Shown: positions 24,400 through 36,408 of the stretch, piece after piece
Position numbering within the stretch: the stretch's first letter is position 1
Layout of the letters: each line of letters begins with the position of its first letter
NCBI GenBank assembly: GCA_025617745.1
Contig: CM046853.1
Coordinates: 55,704,643-55,768,642, forward strand
Source of the DNA: Heliocidaris erythrogramma
Lineage: Eukaryota; Echinodermata; Echinoidea; Camarodonta; Echinometridae
DNA length: 64,000 nucleotides
Direction: 5' to 3'
Notes under the pieces: model-generated
What the model was told of the DNA's origin: nothing
Database searches by the model: none
Seen by the model: the letters and a program-made list of their open reading frames with translations, nothing else
Translations under genes and position numbers: made by a program

Positions 24400-24828
24400 C
24401 ATCTAGACGCTGTAGTTCCTTTAATCAGATTTTTCACTTTTTGAAATATCAAGGCCGCAAAATCTCTGTGTGTCAGTAATTAATTCAGAACACAACTATC
24501 GCCATTGTGTGTTTGCAGTTGTCACTTCTGCCAACTTTTTGCTGTCCAGTTCATTAATGATTCATGAGTCTGGGTTAAAAAAATGTATTCTGGAATTTCA
24601 GCTGCAATGCACAATGGCAATTGTTGAATTCTGAATTAATTACTGATACACATAGATTTTGGAGGCCCTGATTTTTCAAAGAGTGAAAACCTAATGAAAT
24701 ATTCAGCGCAATATTTGCAGAAAAGTATTCAGAGAAACGTTATGAAACTTGCTCCCAATAAATTTTTACATCTTTCAAAAAAAAAGAAAAAAAAGAAGAA
24801 GCCCATTTCTCCTTTAGTAACACACTAA
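24400..24828 (-). repeat. Right inverted repeat of the two-gene unit
   Basis: Counterpart of 13113-13216, interrupted by the nested 274-bp MITE and by an A/G-rich expansion at about 24778-24800. The innermost part carries CTGTAGTTCCTTT, matching the left arm in inverse orientation. Confidence 0.65.
24423..24696. mobile_element. Inverted-repeat MITE, about 274 bp, nested in the right arm
   Basis: Arms of about 100 bases are inverted copies of each other. TCACTTTTTGAAATATCAAGG and its surroundings pair with the sequence before 24690, and both arms share CAGTAATTAATTCAG. Comparison with the left arm at 13.2 kb shows the insertion point cleanly: TTCCTTT before it and AAATATTCAG after it are contiguous there. 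A TAA or TTAA-like target is possible but degraded. Confidence 0.65.
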
Positions 24829-24974
24829 TCACTGATTTCCAAGCACTGACTAATGTAAAATTCAACCACTTTCATTTTCACTTGAACAGTTTAAACAGAA
24901 TCCTCCTTAAAAATCACTTTTGCATAGAATTATGAATCATAGAAATGGTATCCCCACTGACTGGTCCAACTGGG

Positions 24975-25110
24975 GGGTGTTTCATCAAGTGTCTTGTCGG
25001 TGCTTTTTACTGACAAATTTGCTCTCAGCCAATCAGATGCAAGGATTTCAGTAGCTTATAACCATTATTGCAACCTGTCATTGATAACAAGTTTTATGAA
25101 ACAGGGTCCA
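24975..25110. mobile_element. Small MITE, about 136 bp, ends GGTGTTTCATCAA
   Basis: The left part GGGGTGTTTCATCAAGTGTC and the right part, read inverted as ACCCTGTTTCATAAAACTTG, form imperfect inverted ends. The interior contains TGACAAATTTGC and TGTCATTGATAACA inverted words. It lies just outside the right arm of the two-gene unit. Confidence 0.5.
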
Positions 25111-26035
25111 GATTTGACCTCTGCATGACATCATACCACCCTATTCCAACTGTGTCATCCTACAATGCAAACAACAGTTTTCTCAGAACCCAGTAGGTTA
25201 CCTCAGGTCACAATGACCTCAGATACTAAAACAAATTCACCATGGCAATGAATAGTAGAGTTGAGGTACAAGGGATATATCAGAGTTTTAGTCGAAAATT
25301 GCTCCTTATTCTAAAATTGAGACTTGTCACAACAGATTATATCAAAGTAAAGGAATATACTGCCAGTGTCGGCAGAAAACAGTCACAAAAACGTCGCTGG
25401 TTTCGTGAACCGACGTATCTCCTGTACTTAAGCCTATGCCCGTGTGTCAGTTCGCGAGCCCAGAGACGAAATGTAGGAATCTTAGTTCTCTTTGGTCCCC
25501 TAACTGCATGGTTTTTATAACTGAAGGAAATAGTGGAGATCAAAATTAGTATTGTATCTAATCAAGGAGTTCTAATCCAGTGGAAGCTTGTGTGCAAATA
25601 TAAATATTTAATTTGGTCTTCAGTATTCATTAAACATTATGACACTATAAATCGCTTGATTCATATGAGGAGAATAGTTTCTTCCAAATTCAACGCCATC
25701 ACTTCCACCATCTTAAATACACTACTGGGTACAAAAGAACAGCTTTTTTTTCATTTCACTATTCAACAATAATTTCATCATGATTTCGCCTGTAACCCAC
25801 TTTTGTAATAAACCAAAATGTCTAGTGGGGCTATTTGATTAAAGGTCAATCTAGCACTTATGAATGAAGGAAGTATGCATGAGCAGTTTAATTTCAAGCT
25901 CATTTTCTTTTGACTGCCAAGTGGTTATATTTCCTTATTACCAACCAGCTGTTTCAGCATATCAATGGGCACTGTTGGGCAGGTATGTACAGTACAGTAA
26001 GTCCTGCATTTTACCCTCCATCACCTCTCGTAACA

Positions 26036-26115
26036 CTAAACCTAACCTTAACCCAAAACCTAGCTGGAAACCAAATCGCACCCCTAACCCTAAAGTCCCA
26101 AATCCTAAACCTGCA
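26036..26115 (+). repeat. Degenerate CCCTAA-like repeat
   Basis: Irregular runs of CTAAACCTAACCTTAACCC, ACCCCTAACCCTAAAG and similar words resemble a decayed interstitial telomere-like (CCCTAA)n tract. The units are not in a regular array. Confidence 0.35.
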
Positions 26116-27397
26116 TCTTTGACAAACTATAGCCCATAGCAAATTTCGCCAGAGCATGTGTGGGATCATGGATGATTCTAGGAAAGTTACATTTCTCTGG
26201 ATGATTCAAGACTTTGTCTATATTCCACAGATTTCACACCATCGTAGTTACCGACCGTGTAGACAGAATAAACCTTAATGTTTAGCAAACTCGTTGTTAA
26301 CGATATTCTCTGTTCATGTTAAATGACGATCACTCAACTTATAATCTGAGAACAAGCATCATTGTTTCGGGCCCATGCGAACTCTTGTCGTTGTTTTGCT
26401 AACTTAAAGTTTTGAAATCACAAGTCCGTATGAACGTAGCTAATATAGACCTAGTTGATAATGCTCCGCTGGCACATACATGTATATGTGCACTCATACA
26501 TGAACCGAGACAGACACAGCATGTCTGCCTGTGGTAAAGAAAAGGTGGAGAAACTGGACAAAGAAGATCCATTGACATCAGGAAGTTCAGTGTACTTGGA
26601 CAATGAATAAAATAACAAACATCTTTCACAAGACTAGAATTTTGTACTATATTCTCCATGCAATATGAAATTGTGTTTTCCATAACCTTAGCAATGTCAG
26701 CTTGCCTGGTATTTTAATAAGCAAAGTTAACCAGTTTGGGGTTTAATAAGAATAATACAGTACACACAAGAGAGAGAACATATTACATGTACAACATAGA
26801 TGCACATTGTAGGCCAACATGTACACAGAGGGGAGATTCCAAATCCAATCTTCATCAGAAAGATCAATATATGTTCCAGTCACAATAATGTTGTATTAGT
26901 TAACAAAAATCTCAGGATTTGACACATAATACTTCACAAAGGGTGAATGAGATTAGTCATAATATGACAATACATTGATGGCAATGATTGAATGAATTAT
27001 TACAATAACCAAAGTAATTGTGCATTGACTCACTGCAAATTGGTTCCTGGAAACTGCACTATATCATGGAGGTACAATGTACCTCCTTGACTACATGTAT
27101 ACCAATAGAAAGTACTTATCGTGACATTTTGTAATTTGTCCTCAGATTTCACCCAACCATTTGAATGGTTTTATTGAATTTTAAAAAAATTCCTCCACAC
27201 TACTTCATGAATGCCAGAATGTTAAGAATGTGTCGCTTTCTTCACAAATTCTTAAAACTGAATGGCAAGAGGTCACCAAGAATTCTATAAGGGATAAGAT
27301 GAATCACATGGAGTGGAATCAACTTTGTTCAGAAAGTCTACATAAAGTAACTGATACACTGATGAAAAAAAATAGAAAAGGGGCTCTTGTCAGAATC

Positions 27398-27471
27398 CTC
27401 CCCCCCCCACCCCCCCCCCCACCCCCCCCCCCACCCCCCCCCCCCCCCCACCCCCCCCCCCCCCCCCCCCC
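27398..27471 (+). repeat. C-rich run with single A interruptions
   Basis: About 74 bases of C broken by a few A residues spaced about ten apart. Low-complexity; open frames across it are composition artefacts. Confidence 0.8.
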
Positions 27472-28481
27472 AATGAACATCTATCTGCAAACAAGATAGC
27501 AAGGTCCAAATTAAGTTTTCCCTCTTTTGGTTTGCAGTGCACAAGGAAACTCATGTTCACAGTGATCCATAAAGACAACAATTTAGAAATAAAATAAAAC
27601 TGAAGAAATACATGTAGAAGTCTGTCTGCAGTGGCAAATCTCTCGACAATTTGAAGACATCCAAGACCTTGTTATTTTTCAGATGGCAGGGTCTCTTTTT
27701 TAATACTTTAAAAAGATTTATGACAAGAATTGACCTGATAACAGTCCACAAAGGGAAACCAATCAAATTTGTTTCTGTTTGCAGAGTTCAGATTGAGCAA
27801 ATTTACCTCTTCACTCTGTACTTTGTAATTTTTTTCTCAACAATAAATCCCAAAGAGTGCAAAGGTCCATGGATCACAGTCCATTCAGGAAATCCTAAAT
27901 TATGACATGTTAATATTCCCTCTTGCAGCAGCTTATCCGGATCCCTTACAAATTATGAGCTCACCTGCTAACTTGCTAAGTCAAGTTACATGTATAGGAC
28001 ACATATATGGTTTGACTTTGAACTGGAAATATTACTCTAAGAAAATACTCATATGGAGGATGATTTTGAAAAATACATAAAATAAATTGCCATTAAATAT
28101 AAGATTTTTTTTTTTAAATTCCTTTTTTGTTCATTATTTTCAAATTGTGATTCCAACTTGAAAAGTGCATGTAAACAAATCATGAGATATTTGATTCATA
28201 TGTATTTCCTTTTCTATACATGTATGTATTTACATGTACATTGATAAAAGTTTATTACATCTATATACATTCAGATTTTACTGAATTAGAAAAAAATCAT
28301 TAATGTCAAATCACTAGTCTAATTCTATAATATCACAATTGTGAAGATAGCTACTTAATGTGTAAACATACATGCAAGTCTTGAATACGGTTAACATAAC
28401 AGTACATTTTCCTAAATTCCTAAAACTTCTTTTTGTGTGTATAGGATACTTGCGTTTCTATTTCGATCCTTTTCTATAATA

Positions 28482-28677
28482 TACTGTAAAACCAGAATTT
28501 TTTGTGTGCATGAAACTTTCGCGAGTGGTCGAGATTTGCGAAAGTTTAATGCCGCAAAATAATAAAATCACAAGTGAAACAACATTAAATTATTGCAATT
28601 CGCAAAAGTTTCTTCCTGCAAAATTGGCTGTCATTAACAATTTGCAAAAGTTTTATTTAGTTTCTGGTTTTACAGTA
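28482..28677. mobile_element. MITE, 196 bp, perfect TIR TACTGTAAAACCAGAA
   Basis: The first 16 bases TACTGTAAAACCAGAA are the exact reverse complement of the last 16. If the outer TA is the target duplication, the element ends are CTGTAAAACCAG, consistent with a Tc1/mariner-type MITE. The interior repeats GCAAAAGTTT and CGAAAGTTT words. No reading frame. Confidence 0.75.
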
Positions 28678-29114
28678 GGTTGATTCCAAAAAACGTTTTT
28701 ACAACGAAGTGTCCCAGAGAAAGAGTGATGTGTCAATATTTGTTTAAAGAATATTCTCCCCATTAAGGAGCCAAGTAAATGTACATATAATCTTAGGAAA
28801 ACAAAAAATTGAACATTAAAGCCCCAAAAAGAAAGAAAAAAATGTCACAATGGCGTTTCATGATATCAGCATAATCCCCAAACAATGTTTGCAAACTGAA
28901 GCCAAGCCATGTGATTTCCTAAAGCAAACAACGCCTAATGGGATAACCTACAGGAAGTCAATTCTTTCCTCTTAGATCTGGGAAATTTTCATAATTCTCT
29001 TTCAAATAAGCTGCATCAAATCTTTCTTTCAGTTTGTCTGCATCTAATGTTGTTGACATGGTGAAAAAACATGTGCCCTGGGCTTCATTTCATCAAAAAT
29101 ATACATGTATATAG

Positions 29115-29245
29115 ACCCTGTTCTCATTACGAGAATGGAAAGTGCATCGCGCTATCGTGGACCGTACTGAAAAGACGTCACCCGCGTTCTCAACTTAGAG
29201 GTGGCGCAATCTAGATCGCGCTATCCTTTGTAATGAGAACAGGGT
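29115..29245. mobile_element. MITE, 131 bp, TIR ACCCTGTTCTCATTAC, TAG duplication
   Basis: Left ACCCTGTTCTCATTAC is the exact complement of the right end, with further inverted match ATCGCGCTATC inside. TAG flanks both ends (29112-29114 and 29246-29248), a 3-bp duplication as in PIF/Harbinger elements. The right flank continues as GGGTTAGGGTTAGGG-like sequence. Confidence 0.75.
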
Positions 29246-29742
29246 TAGGGTTAGGGACTTTGGGTTGCTGTTTGTTTTACATTACGTTAGGTTAGAGTTA
29301 GGGTAAGGAAGAGTTTGTTCAAGGTTTGAACTTTAAAATTAGGCAACAATAGAAATTGGATAAGGAGAAATTGGATAAGGAGCAATTGTCTCCGGAGAGC
29401 ATCATAGAACCTCTTGACATTCACTGATTATTGATCAATGATGTAGAAATATGAATAGCAGCAAAGAGAGTTGATCTTTAAATCAGGAGGTCCTGAAACC
29501 AATCCAATGTAATGCCCCTCGGCTGGGTAAGCCGTAAGGCATTAATGCTCAACTACATTTAATTACTGCCAGTATATGTACCACAGATAGGACTTTAAAC
29601 ATTGTGTGGAGGCCCCTTCATCATGGACATAGATGTACAAGCCATCAACTTTCTATTAAAGTGCTAAGGTATTAACATTAATCAGGACTATACGAATAGT
29701 TCCAATTCAGCTTCTCATACTAGTCATCCACAACAAAGATGA

Positions 29743-29916
29743 CCAGGGCCCCATAATATTATCAACGGTTGCGATTGATCCAAATTGATCATACATCCTC
29801 CAATCAATCACAAAGCTCCATTGCCTACAGCGTATCTGCGATGGTAAGATCTTCGATTGATATGAAACCGTGTTGCAATTGATATCAAACTGAACTCTCA
29901 TAAGACAAGGCCCTGG
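29743..29916. mobile_element. Probable MITE, 174 bp, ends CCAGGGCC
   Basis: Ends CCAGGGCC and GGCCCTGG are inverted, with weaker inverted matches inside around GTTGCGATTGAT and GCAATTGATATCAA. A related left end (CCAGGGCCCCATCTTATAAA) without a visible right end lies near 9811. The terminal repeat is short, so limits are less secure. Confidence 0.45.
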
Positions 29917-31141
29917 TTAAAGTGATATCACTCATGCTGATAATGGTATGCATCATTGTTGAAATATAATCATACCAGCAGATAGATCCTTTACCTTAGT
30001 TTCATGATTTACAAGGAAAACACTGTACCAGGACATCATCAATTTTTAGGCCTACATGTACAATATTCCAAGATTTGTGTTCTTCATACATGTAACTGTA
30101 ATAATGAAAAGCTCAAATAAAACTAGTAAACTACCATACATGTATATCCAGACATACATATTGCTTTGAAAAAAAAATTAGTTATTACGTTCATTTTGAT
30201 GGTTTGTTTCATTCTTACAATCTACAAAGCAACACTTGAACACTGCATCCACAAAAAAAAATATCACAATACTGATCATTGTTGATATAATTTTTCTCTC
30301 AGAATGTGCGAAAGTACATGCTGACCAGGGGCCAGTTCCTAAACAGTCGAAAGTCGAAACCACCATAAATCTGAGTTCTTGGAAATGTCATTGAAATGGA
30401 TGTTAATTTGATAATATGCGTTTCTATGGGGACATCCAAGAAGTTAGACTTTGTGATGTTTCGAGAAACTGTCTCCAGTATGTCACTTCACCTCGATCCA
30501 AAACTAATACACCTACATGTACATGTAAAAACAAACACTGCCTATATTATGTACATTATGCACCTGACCTGTACAGTAGGCCTACCATCACAATTATGAA
30601 GGCAGTTTTGATACACCCCATTTTCTTGAAATGTGATCTATGAATATGGTCACGAAGTCAAGGCCAAGATATTGAGGCTATCTCTACAGCAGGGTGTTTT
30701 CAGACTTGCATGAGCTGTGTAATTGCACTTTTCAAAGTTTGGATGTTTACTCTGTAATACTCACTGTGGCAGATATATTGTTTTGATTTTCTTCTGACAC
30801 ATTTTTCAAGGTCTGCTAATGTACATTTACATGTAATAATAAGAATAATAACAATAGACACAGATAAAAACTACTTTCGAAAAATAAACTCAAGGGCAAT
30901 TTCAAAGGCCTATTGTACTGCCCAAAGAAATCAATTTCGGATTATGTAATACGCTATTGTAATGTTCGCACCTTTCTAAAGGTGATAGACTAGGCTATTG
31001 AAATTGGCTTTAGCTGATTTTTTTGCAAGTCGTTTTTATTGTGTTAATAATAAACCGTTCTTTTATAGCACATATCACGTCCCTATGTGCTTCCAAAGGA
31101 TTTGGATACTATTACCCTGGCTGTTCTCATTTGCAGTCTTA

Positions 31142-31317
31142 TGGGGTGTTGCAAGAAAGTTGCGATTGATTGCAAGTTGCAACTGATCGGTACTGACCAA
31201 TCAAAATCATTGTTGCAAGCGCATCTTCTTGAATGGGCAGACTCTGAACCAATCAGAATGGTTGTTCTAAATTGCTGTACAATTTGCAATTGATTGCAAC
31301 TTTCTTGCAACACCCCA
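31142..31317. mobile_element. MITE, 176 bp, TIR TGGGGTGTTGCAAGAAAGTT
   Basis: The left 20 bases match the inverted right end exactly, and similarity continues through GCAATCAATTGCAA-like sequence. Flanking triplets are TTA and ATA, so a 3-bp AT-rich target is plausible but not identical. No reading frame. Confidence 0.7.
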
Positions 31318-31509
31318 ATAGTCCCATACTATCTCTCTAGCCAGAACGCTTAGTCCCACCCCTGATATTTTGCAGGGCTCAAATAATCCGGTACTATCAT
31401 GGAGTTAGGCGACTTTGGTAAAATGCAATGTGAACAGAAAGTGGGCTAAGCTTAGTCCCCTACTATCGGTGGGGCTAAATCCTCGTTTAGCACAACCAAT
31501 ATGGGACTA

Positions 31510-31845
31510 AGCAAAATTTTGCAAGTGTAAAAAGCATACAAGAGACACATACATGTACTTTGCTATTCTGGATTATAATACTGTTTTGTTGACATGCTGC
31601 GCTTAACAAGAATTTGCGCATCTACATTTTCAAGTTTGTTAGGATCTGGTAGGCATACATGTACATGTACAAGACTAAACAAAAGTTTGCAAGTGTAAAA
31701 TGCATTATAAAGACAAATACTTTACTATTCTGGATTATAAGATCGTTTTGTTGGCATGTTGCGCATAACAATAGTTTGGAAGGTGCACATCTACCGGTAT
31801 ATATCTTCATGTTTGTTAGGATCTGGTAGGCATGCACATACATGT
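31510..31845 (+). repeat. Tandem duplication, two copies of about 168 bp
   Basis: TTTGCAAGTGTAAAA occurs at 31518 and 31686, and TTTGTTAGGATCTGGTAGGC recurs at the same spacing. The copies have diverged by scattered substitutions. Non-coding. Confidence 0.65.
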
Positions 31846-34230
31846 ACGGACATGTATCAGTATCTTATTACTTTATGTAGACCTACATGTACATTCTTTT
31901 TGTTCTAGAGCTCAATGTAGTGTCCATGTATTTACAAAAACAAAGTCCATATGGTTAGGCATGATATTGCAGGACTAGGCCCTAGATATTTGCCAGTCTT
32001 GAAATGTACAGTTAATCAGTAACATTCATGTAGTTTATCAACTGATTAAAGGTCTCTAGAATATGACAATGACATACAAATATACCAGTAGGTAAAATAT
32101 AGATTGAAATAAAAATTTCAAAAAATCACCCAGAACAATTGTAGCCACATCTACAAGTAAGTAGGGCGTCACATAAATATATTATATGTTGTATAGACGA
32201 TAACTGTGGCGGCTAGAGCTTGCGAAAGGAGACAATTATGATGCATATCTATACTACAGTACAAACATAAATTGTTTTCTTTGGTTGTTCTGGGTATAGA
32301 CCTACAACTGTATAAATGTACAAGCCTGATAAACCTCACAAGCAAGTCTTATCGAACTAGCATTCAAAACAGTTTCCACATATAAAATCTAATTTCATCT
32401 TTTTCAGGAAATGAAACCTCTTCTGAATATTCCTGTATATTTGATCTTCCAGAGCATGATACTCCATTTCCTTTGGGCTGTGATTGAAGTGAGAGTAAAT
32501 CTGAATTATAGTCATGCCTTATCACTGACACACAGCTAGACATAATGGGAGACCGGTCCATTGAAAATAACCATGGTAACCGGTATTTTTAACTCTTACG
32601 TCATTCAAACAAGTGCCTGCCTCAAAGTTGGACAGATAATGATGCACGGTATAAGCAGCATGCTGATATACAGTAATTCTGTACATGAGGACACATCAGT
32701 TGTGCTGTTATATGTACTGGGGTAACTGGAACTTTCTGTTCCAGTTTGAGAAAAAACTGAAGAAATAAAAATTTACAATCTTATTCAGAATAAATGATTT
32801 TGCAGGGAACACTTGGGTTGAATTGACACAGTGACTTTTCACACATTAGGCCTCGAGATGGTTGCCAATGTTTGCATAATAAAGAACTTAAATAGTAAGT
32901 ATGTATATATGTGCACTTTATGCACATACATGTACATGCAAAATTATGAATGTACCGGTAGCCTACAACAGCAGCAAGCTAAATTTCCATTGTACATCTT
33001 GTAAATCACAAAATTCCCTTTCTTCAACCATCCAGAGATACCTAGCAGAAAGTTCAACTCGAACTTCTAAGGAATAAAAAGTATTTAACCTACCCTGTAT
33101 AAGAAGCTGTATTACATGTAAATGACGGACTATAAATGTAACATAAAGAAGATTTTTTTAATGGTTTAGAATCAAACATCAAATACTAAAGGATAAACAT
33201 GTACCACACAGGTCTACATGTACTGTATTTGCAATTTTAGCCTGTGTTTTCATATACATGTGTATGACACTATAAGCCAATTTGTAATTAGTACATGATG
33301 CACCACGCGGTACCCCGGGGTAGCGTTGTACCCCAGGGTACCACGTTGTGTAGCGCCATCTCACGTCCACTCGAGTACAACCCCAGAGTTATGAATGCAG
33401 TGCGTGTACGTAGTCACAATGCATGTTAACAGTGCAGTGTTATTATGCATGGTGTGCATGCACTGTACTGCTGCTCGCGCGCTAGCTGCTAGCAGCCCTC
33501 ACAAGCGCAGTGGCTATAGCGTTAGCTCCCGCGGCTTTAGAACTTGATTTTATTTCACTTCTTCCTAAAAAACATCACTTCATCGTTACTGTATTTTAGC
33601 TGTCAAACTTTCAAACTTAGACAATGGTGGAAGGTAATGGTGGATACGGAAATTTACTGTAAGGGAAAGGACGTAAAAGACGGAAGATTCCAAGGACCGA
33701 GAAAGTTGAAAGAGCACGATATCGTGCAATACAGAAGTTGGGGGACGAGCAGGCCGCTGATCTGTGTACATGGTAGCGGTTTTTAGGAAGGCGAGTAACG
33801 GGGGAGACAAGGAGCAGGCTGATTGTGTTATTATGACACTGCTGGCCCAATCCCTCTCTCAAATCGAAGAAATAGAAATCAATAATAGAATAATTACTCA
33901 CAACAATGAATTTGAGAAAAATACATGACTTATAGGATGTTTTACAAGAACATGGGACACAATTGAATGTTGAACATGGGACACAATTGAATGTTGAAAA
34001 AATCACACCAAAATAATTTCCCACTTTTTGGTAACCCAGGGTACAGCCCTAAAAAAAAATTAAATAATTCAAAAAAATGGCCGATTTTTTTTTGGTACCC
34101 CAGGGTACGTACCATTTATGTCATCACATGTACATGATACAAACGACCATGACATGAACCCAAAATCTACACCCACGCGCATCTGTTTTGGTGCAAAGCT
34201 GCTTGTTTTAACAACTAGATTCTCATTTCG
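31846..34230. other. Non-coding stretch with GTACCCC/GGGGTAC words
   Basis: No supported exon. From about 33.3 to 34.1 kb the sequence is less AT-rich and contains repeated near-palindromic GGTACCCCAGGGTAC words at 33.31, 33.34, 34.03 and 34.09 kb, plus a 24-bp direct duplication (ATGGGACACAATTGAATG...) at about 33953-34000. This could be an unclassified insertion of about 0.8 kb. Confidence 0.3.
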
Positions 34231-34603
34231 ACCTATATATCTGCACATGCTCAAATTATAACTTTACGAACTAGAATCACATTTGGTGTGCGCATCATGG
34301 TGCGCAACTATGAAAGCGTATTAAGGACAATTTTATTCAGTACAAATGACCTATATATCTGCACATGCTCAAATTATAACTTTACGAACTAGAATCACAT
34401 TTGGTGTGCGCGTCATGGTGCGCAACTATGAAAGCGTATTAAAGACAATTTTACTCAGTACAAATGACCTATATATCTGCACATGCTCAAATTATAACTT
34501 TACGAACTAGAATCATATTTGGTGTGCGCGTCATGGTGCGCAACTATGAAAGCGTATTAAGGACAATTTTACTCAGTACAAATGACCTATATATCTGCAC
34601 ATC
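34231..34603 (+). repeat. Tandem repeat, 118-bp unit, about 3.2 copies
   Basis: ACCTATATATCTGCACAT begins units at 34231, 34349, 34467 and 34585, an exact 118-base period. Units differ by only a few substitutions. Each holds GTGTGCGCRTCATGGTGCGC, a partly self-complementary word. Recent expansion is likely; no coding frame spans the units. Confidence 0.9.
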
Positions 34604-35690
34604 CATTCCCATATAGTCCCTTTAAACTCAGTGAAGCCCGTCTGGTGAAAAAAGGGCAACCTGATCGATGGGTCAACACAGGGTGAAGACAGAGAAAATG
34701 CATCTTGGCTGTCAATATATGCACAAGCACTCAACCAACTCAGGCATAATATACACATGGTCATTTACCAGCATGGCACACAGTGGGAGCCATTTTTAAC
34801 TACGTTTTTCTCTCGATGTGAAAGGAGCCTTATGATAACTTCAAAGCATACACACCCTGTAGCTTGAACATGAAAGCAGCCATGTATGTAAAGCAAGGCA
34901 TAGCTTGAAGCTGACTCGTTTTATAATATATATCAGTTTCATAGAGCCTCTTTTGTACATTACATGTAGTCATGAGATGGCAAATGGTTAATGTATTTAT
35001 CTAGGGAAAATTACCATACATAGGGCATAATGTAATTCACACATACACTGTAATGATAACATGTACAGGAATAATTTATCTGGTATGGCATAGCAATTTG
35101 CTACGCATTTCGGGTATGATAGCTACACAAATTTACAGGTGTGTAGCAGTTTGTTAAGTTGAACTGTGTAGAATTTTAAACAAAATATTGGTCTAATCCA
35201 TGAATATTTCCCCCAAATCCAAATGTTCATTCTCTATAATACATTATACAATACAGGATATATTGTAGCCCATGTACTTGAAATATATGTTCACTGTAGG
35301 ATACTACACTGGGTTCATTACATGTTTACTTTAATGTTTACACTTTCATGGTCATGTACAATGCTCTTTGACACATTACAAGTAGATTACTGCTTCACTA
35401 ATTACTCATGTGGAAACTATGGATCACAGTTCATTTAACCCTTTGTCTCATCATCCATTACCAGTAACATTTCGGCCTGCAAACAGAGCAACAAAAAGCC
35501 TTCACAGGCAGGTTGCAAAACCACATGGAGTCAGCTTTACACACCACTCTATTAAAGCACATGGGATGATCTTGTGGTCAGCCCCATAGACTATGGATTG
35601 ACTAACCCCTTTAAACTTGGTGGGGAAGAGATCAAGGATTAGCCCTGCCTTACAACATGGACTGGGGACAAAAGTCAACAGGTCATACTA

Positions 35691-36408
35691 CAAGGCGAGT
35701 CAGAAAAAAATGTTACTTTTAAATTGACTATTGTTTAAAAAATTGTGGGATTAACAGAGTATTTTTAGCTTGTGTAGATAGAGTATATATATTCCTTTGT
35801 TATTTGGTAACATTTGTTTCAATGTTGCTGTTACGGTTGAGTGCACAACAGTCATTGTTTGAAAGATAGTCAAAACTCATTTGCGCCAAGTCCTATGATT
35901 ACCTGCTGAAACAGAGACAACAACATTCACACAAACAATGAGCATAAAGTTATGTTTAACCAATAAATAAATGAATATATAAATAAAGCCAGAAATCATA
36001 ACATTCACTGATCTTCACTGAAAAGTTCATAGTAATTTTGGGCATTTGGACATAGCTTTCAATCTTCCTCATGGCGTCCATTTCTCTTGGTGCATTTCTG
36101 AGCTCGATGGAGCATCACTGCAATGGCCCTACGAAGTGTCTGCCTGTCTTCTCGCAGGCTTTCTTGCTCACTGTGCAGTGGAATCCAAATCAGGCAAGGC
36201 ATTGTTGACATTGGCGCAAATGGGTTTTCACCCAGACACATTAATTGATTCCTATCCAGTAAATTCATTACTGATTCCCCACAAATGTGGTATCAAATAA
36301 AACTGGAAGAGTTATTCTATCTAACTGTGGTGCTAGAATTATGATATTTCTATCACATTTGTAATATAAGCATTTTAAAAAGTGTAACATTTTTTCTGAC
36401 TCGCACTG
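35691..36408. mobile_element. Mariner-like non-autonomous element, 718 bp, TA duplication
   Basis: Ends CAAGGCGAGTCAGAAA and, read inverted, CAGTGCGAGTCAGAAA, followed on both sides by AAAATGTTAC-like sequence. TA flanks both ends. The end structure fits Tc1/mariner. Open frames of about 70-85 codons near 36.05-36.30 kb on both strands show no recognisable transposase motif and may be relics. Confidence 0.7.

Larger units (their letters stand above)
13113..24828. mobile_element. Two-gene DNA transposon-like unit (Kolobok-like), about 11.7 kb
   Basis: Sequence near 13132-13205 matches the reverse complement of about 24697-24775 at roughly 85% by eye. Shared words include GTTTCTCTRAATRCTTTTC and TGAATATTT. 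The match resumes inward as AAAGGAACTACAG (13204-13216 against 24411-24422) once a 274-bp insert in the right arm is skipped. It continues weakly outward (TAAAGRAGAAAT) and inward (CGTCATCTAGAGAA against CGTCATCTAAAGAA). Between the arms lie a plus-strand THAP/transposase gene and a convergent minus-strand P2X7-domain gene. THAP plus a DDE core is known for Kolobok and P superfamily transposases. Exact ends and the target duplication are unresolved, so a TTAA site expected of Kolobok is unproven. The limits given are those of detectable inverted similarity. Confidence 0.65.
25111..28480. other. Non-coding stretch
   Basis: No supported exon on either strand. Degenerate CCTAA/CCCTAA words at about 26036-26115 and a long C-rich run near 27.4 kb are the only notable features. 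It may be intron of the minus-strand C1-domain gene starting at 43.8 kb, or intergenic. Confidence 0.4.

Noticed and set aside
27230-27581. Proline- or glycine-rich frames over the C run
   Set aside because: Translations of a homopolymer; no coding evidence.
31319-31508. Possible MITE with TAGTCCCATA ends directly after the 176-bp element
   Set aside because: Only a 10-base inverted match with irregular interior similarity; not secure enough to list as an element.
33544-33786. 80-codon plus-strand frame near GGTACCCC words
   Set aside because: No recognisable domain, no splice context, and it lies in sequence that looks like an inserted repeat.
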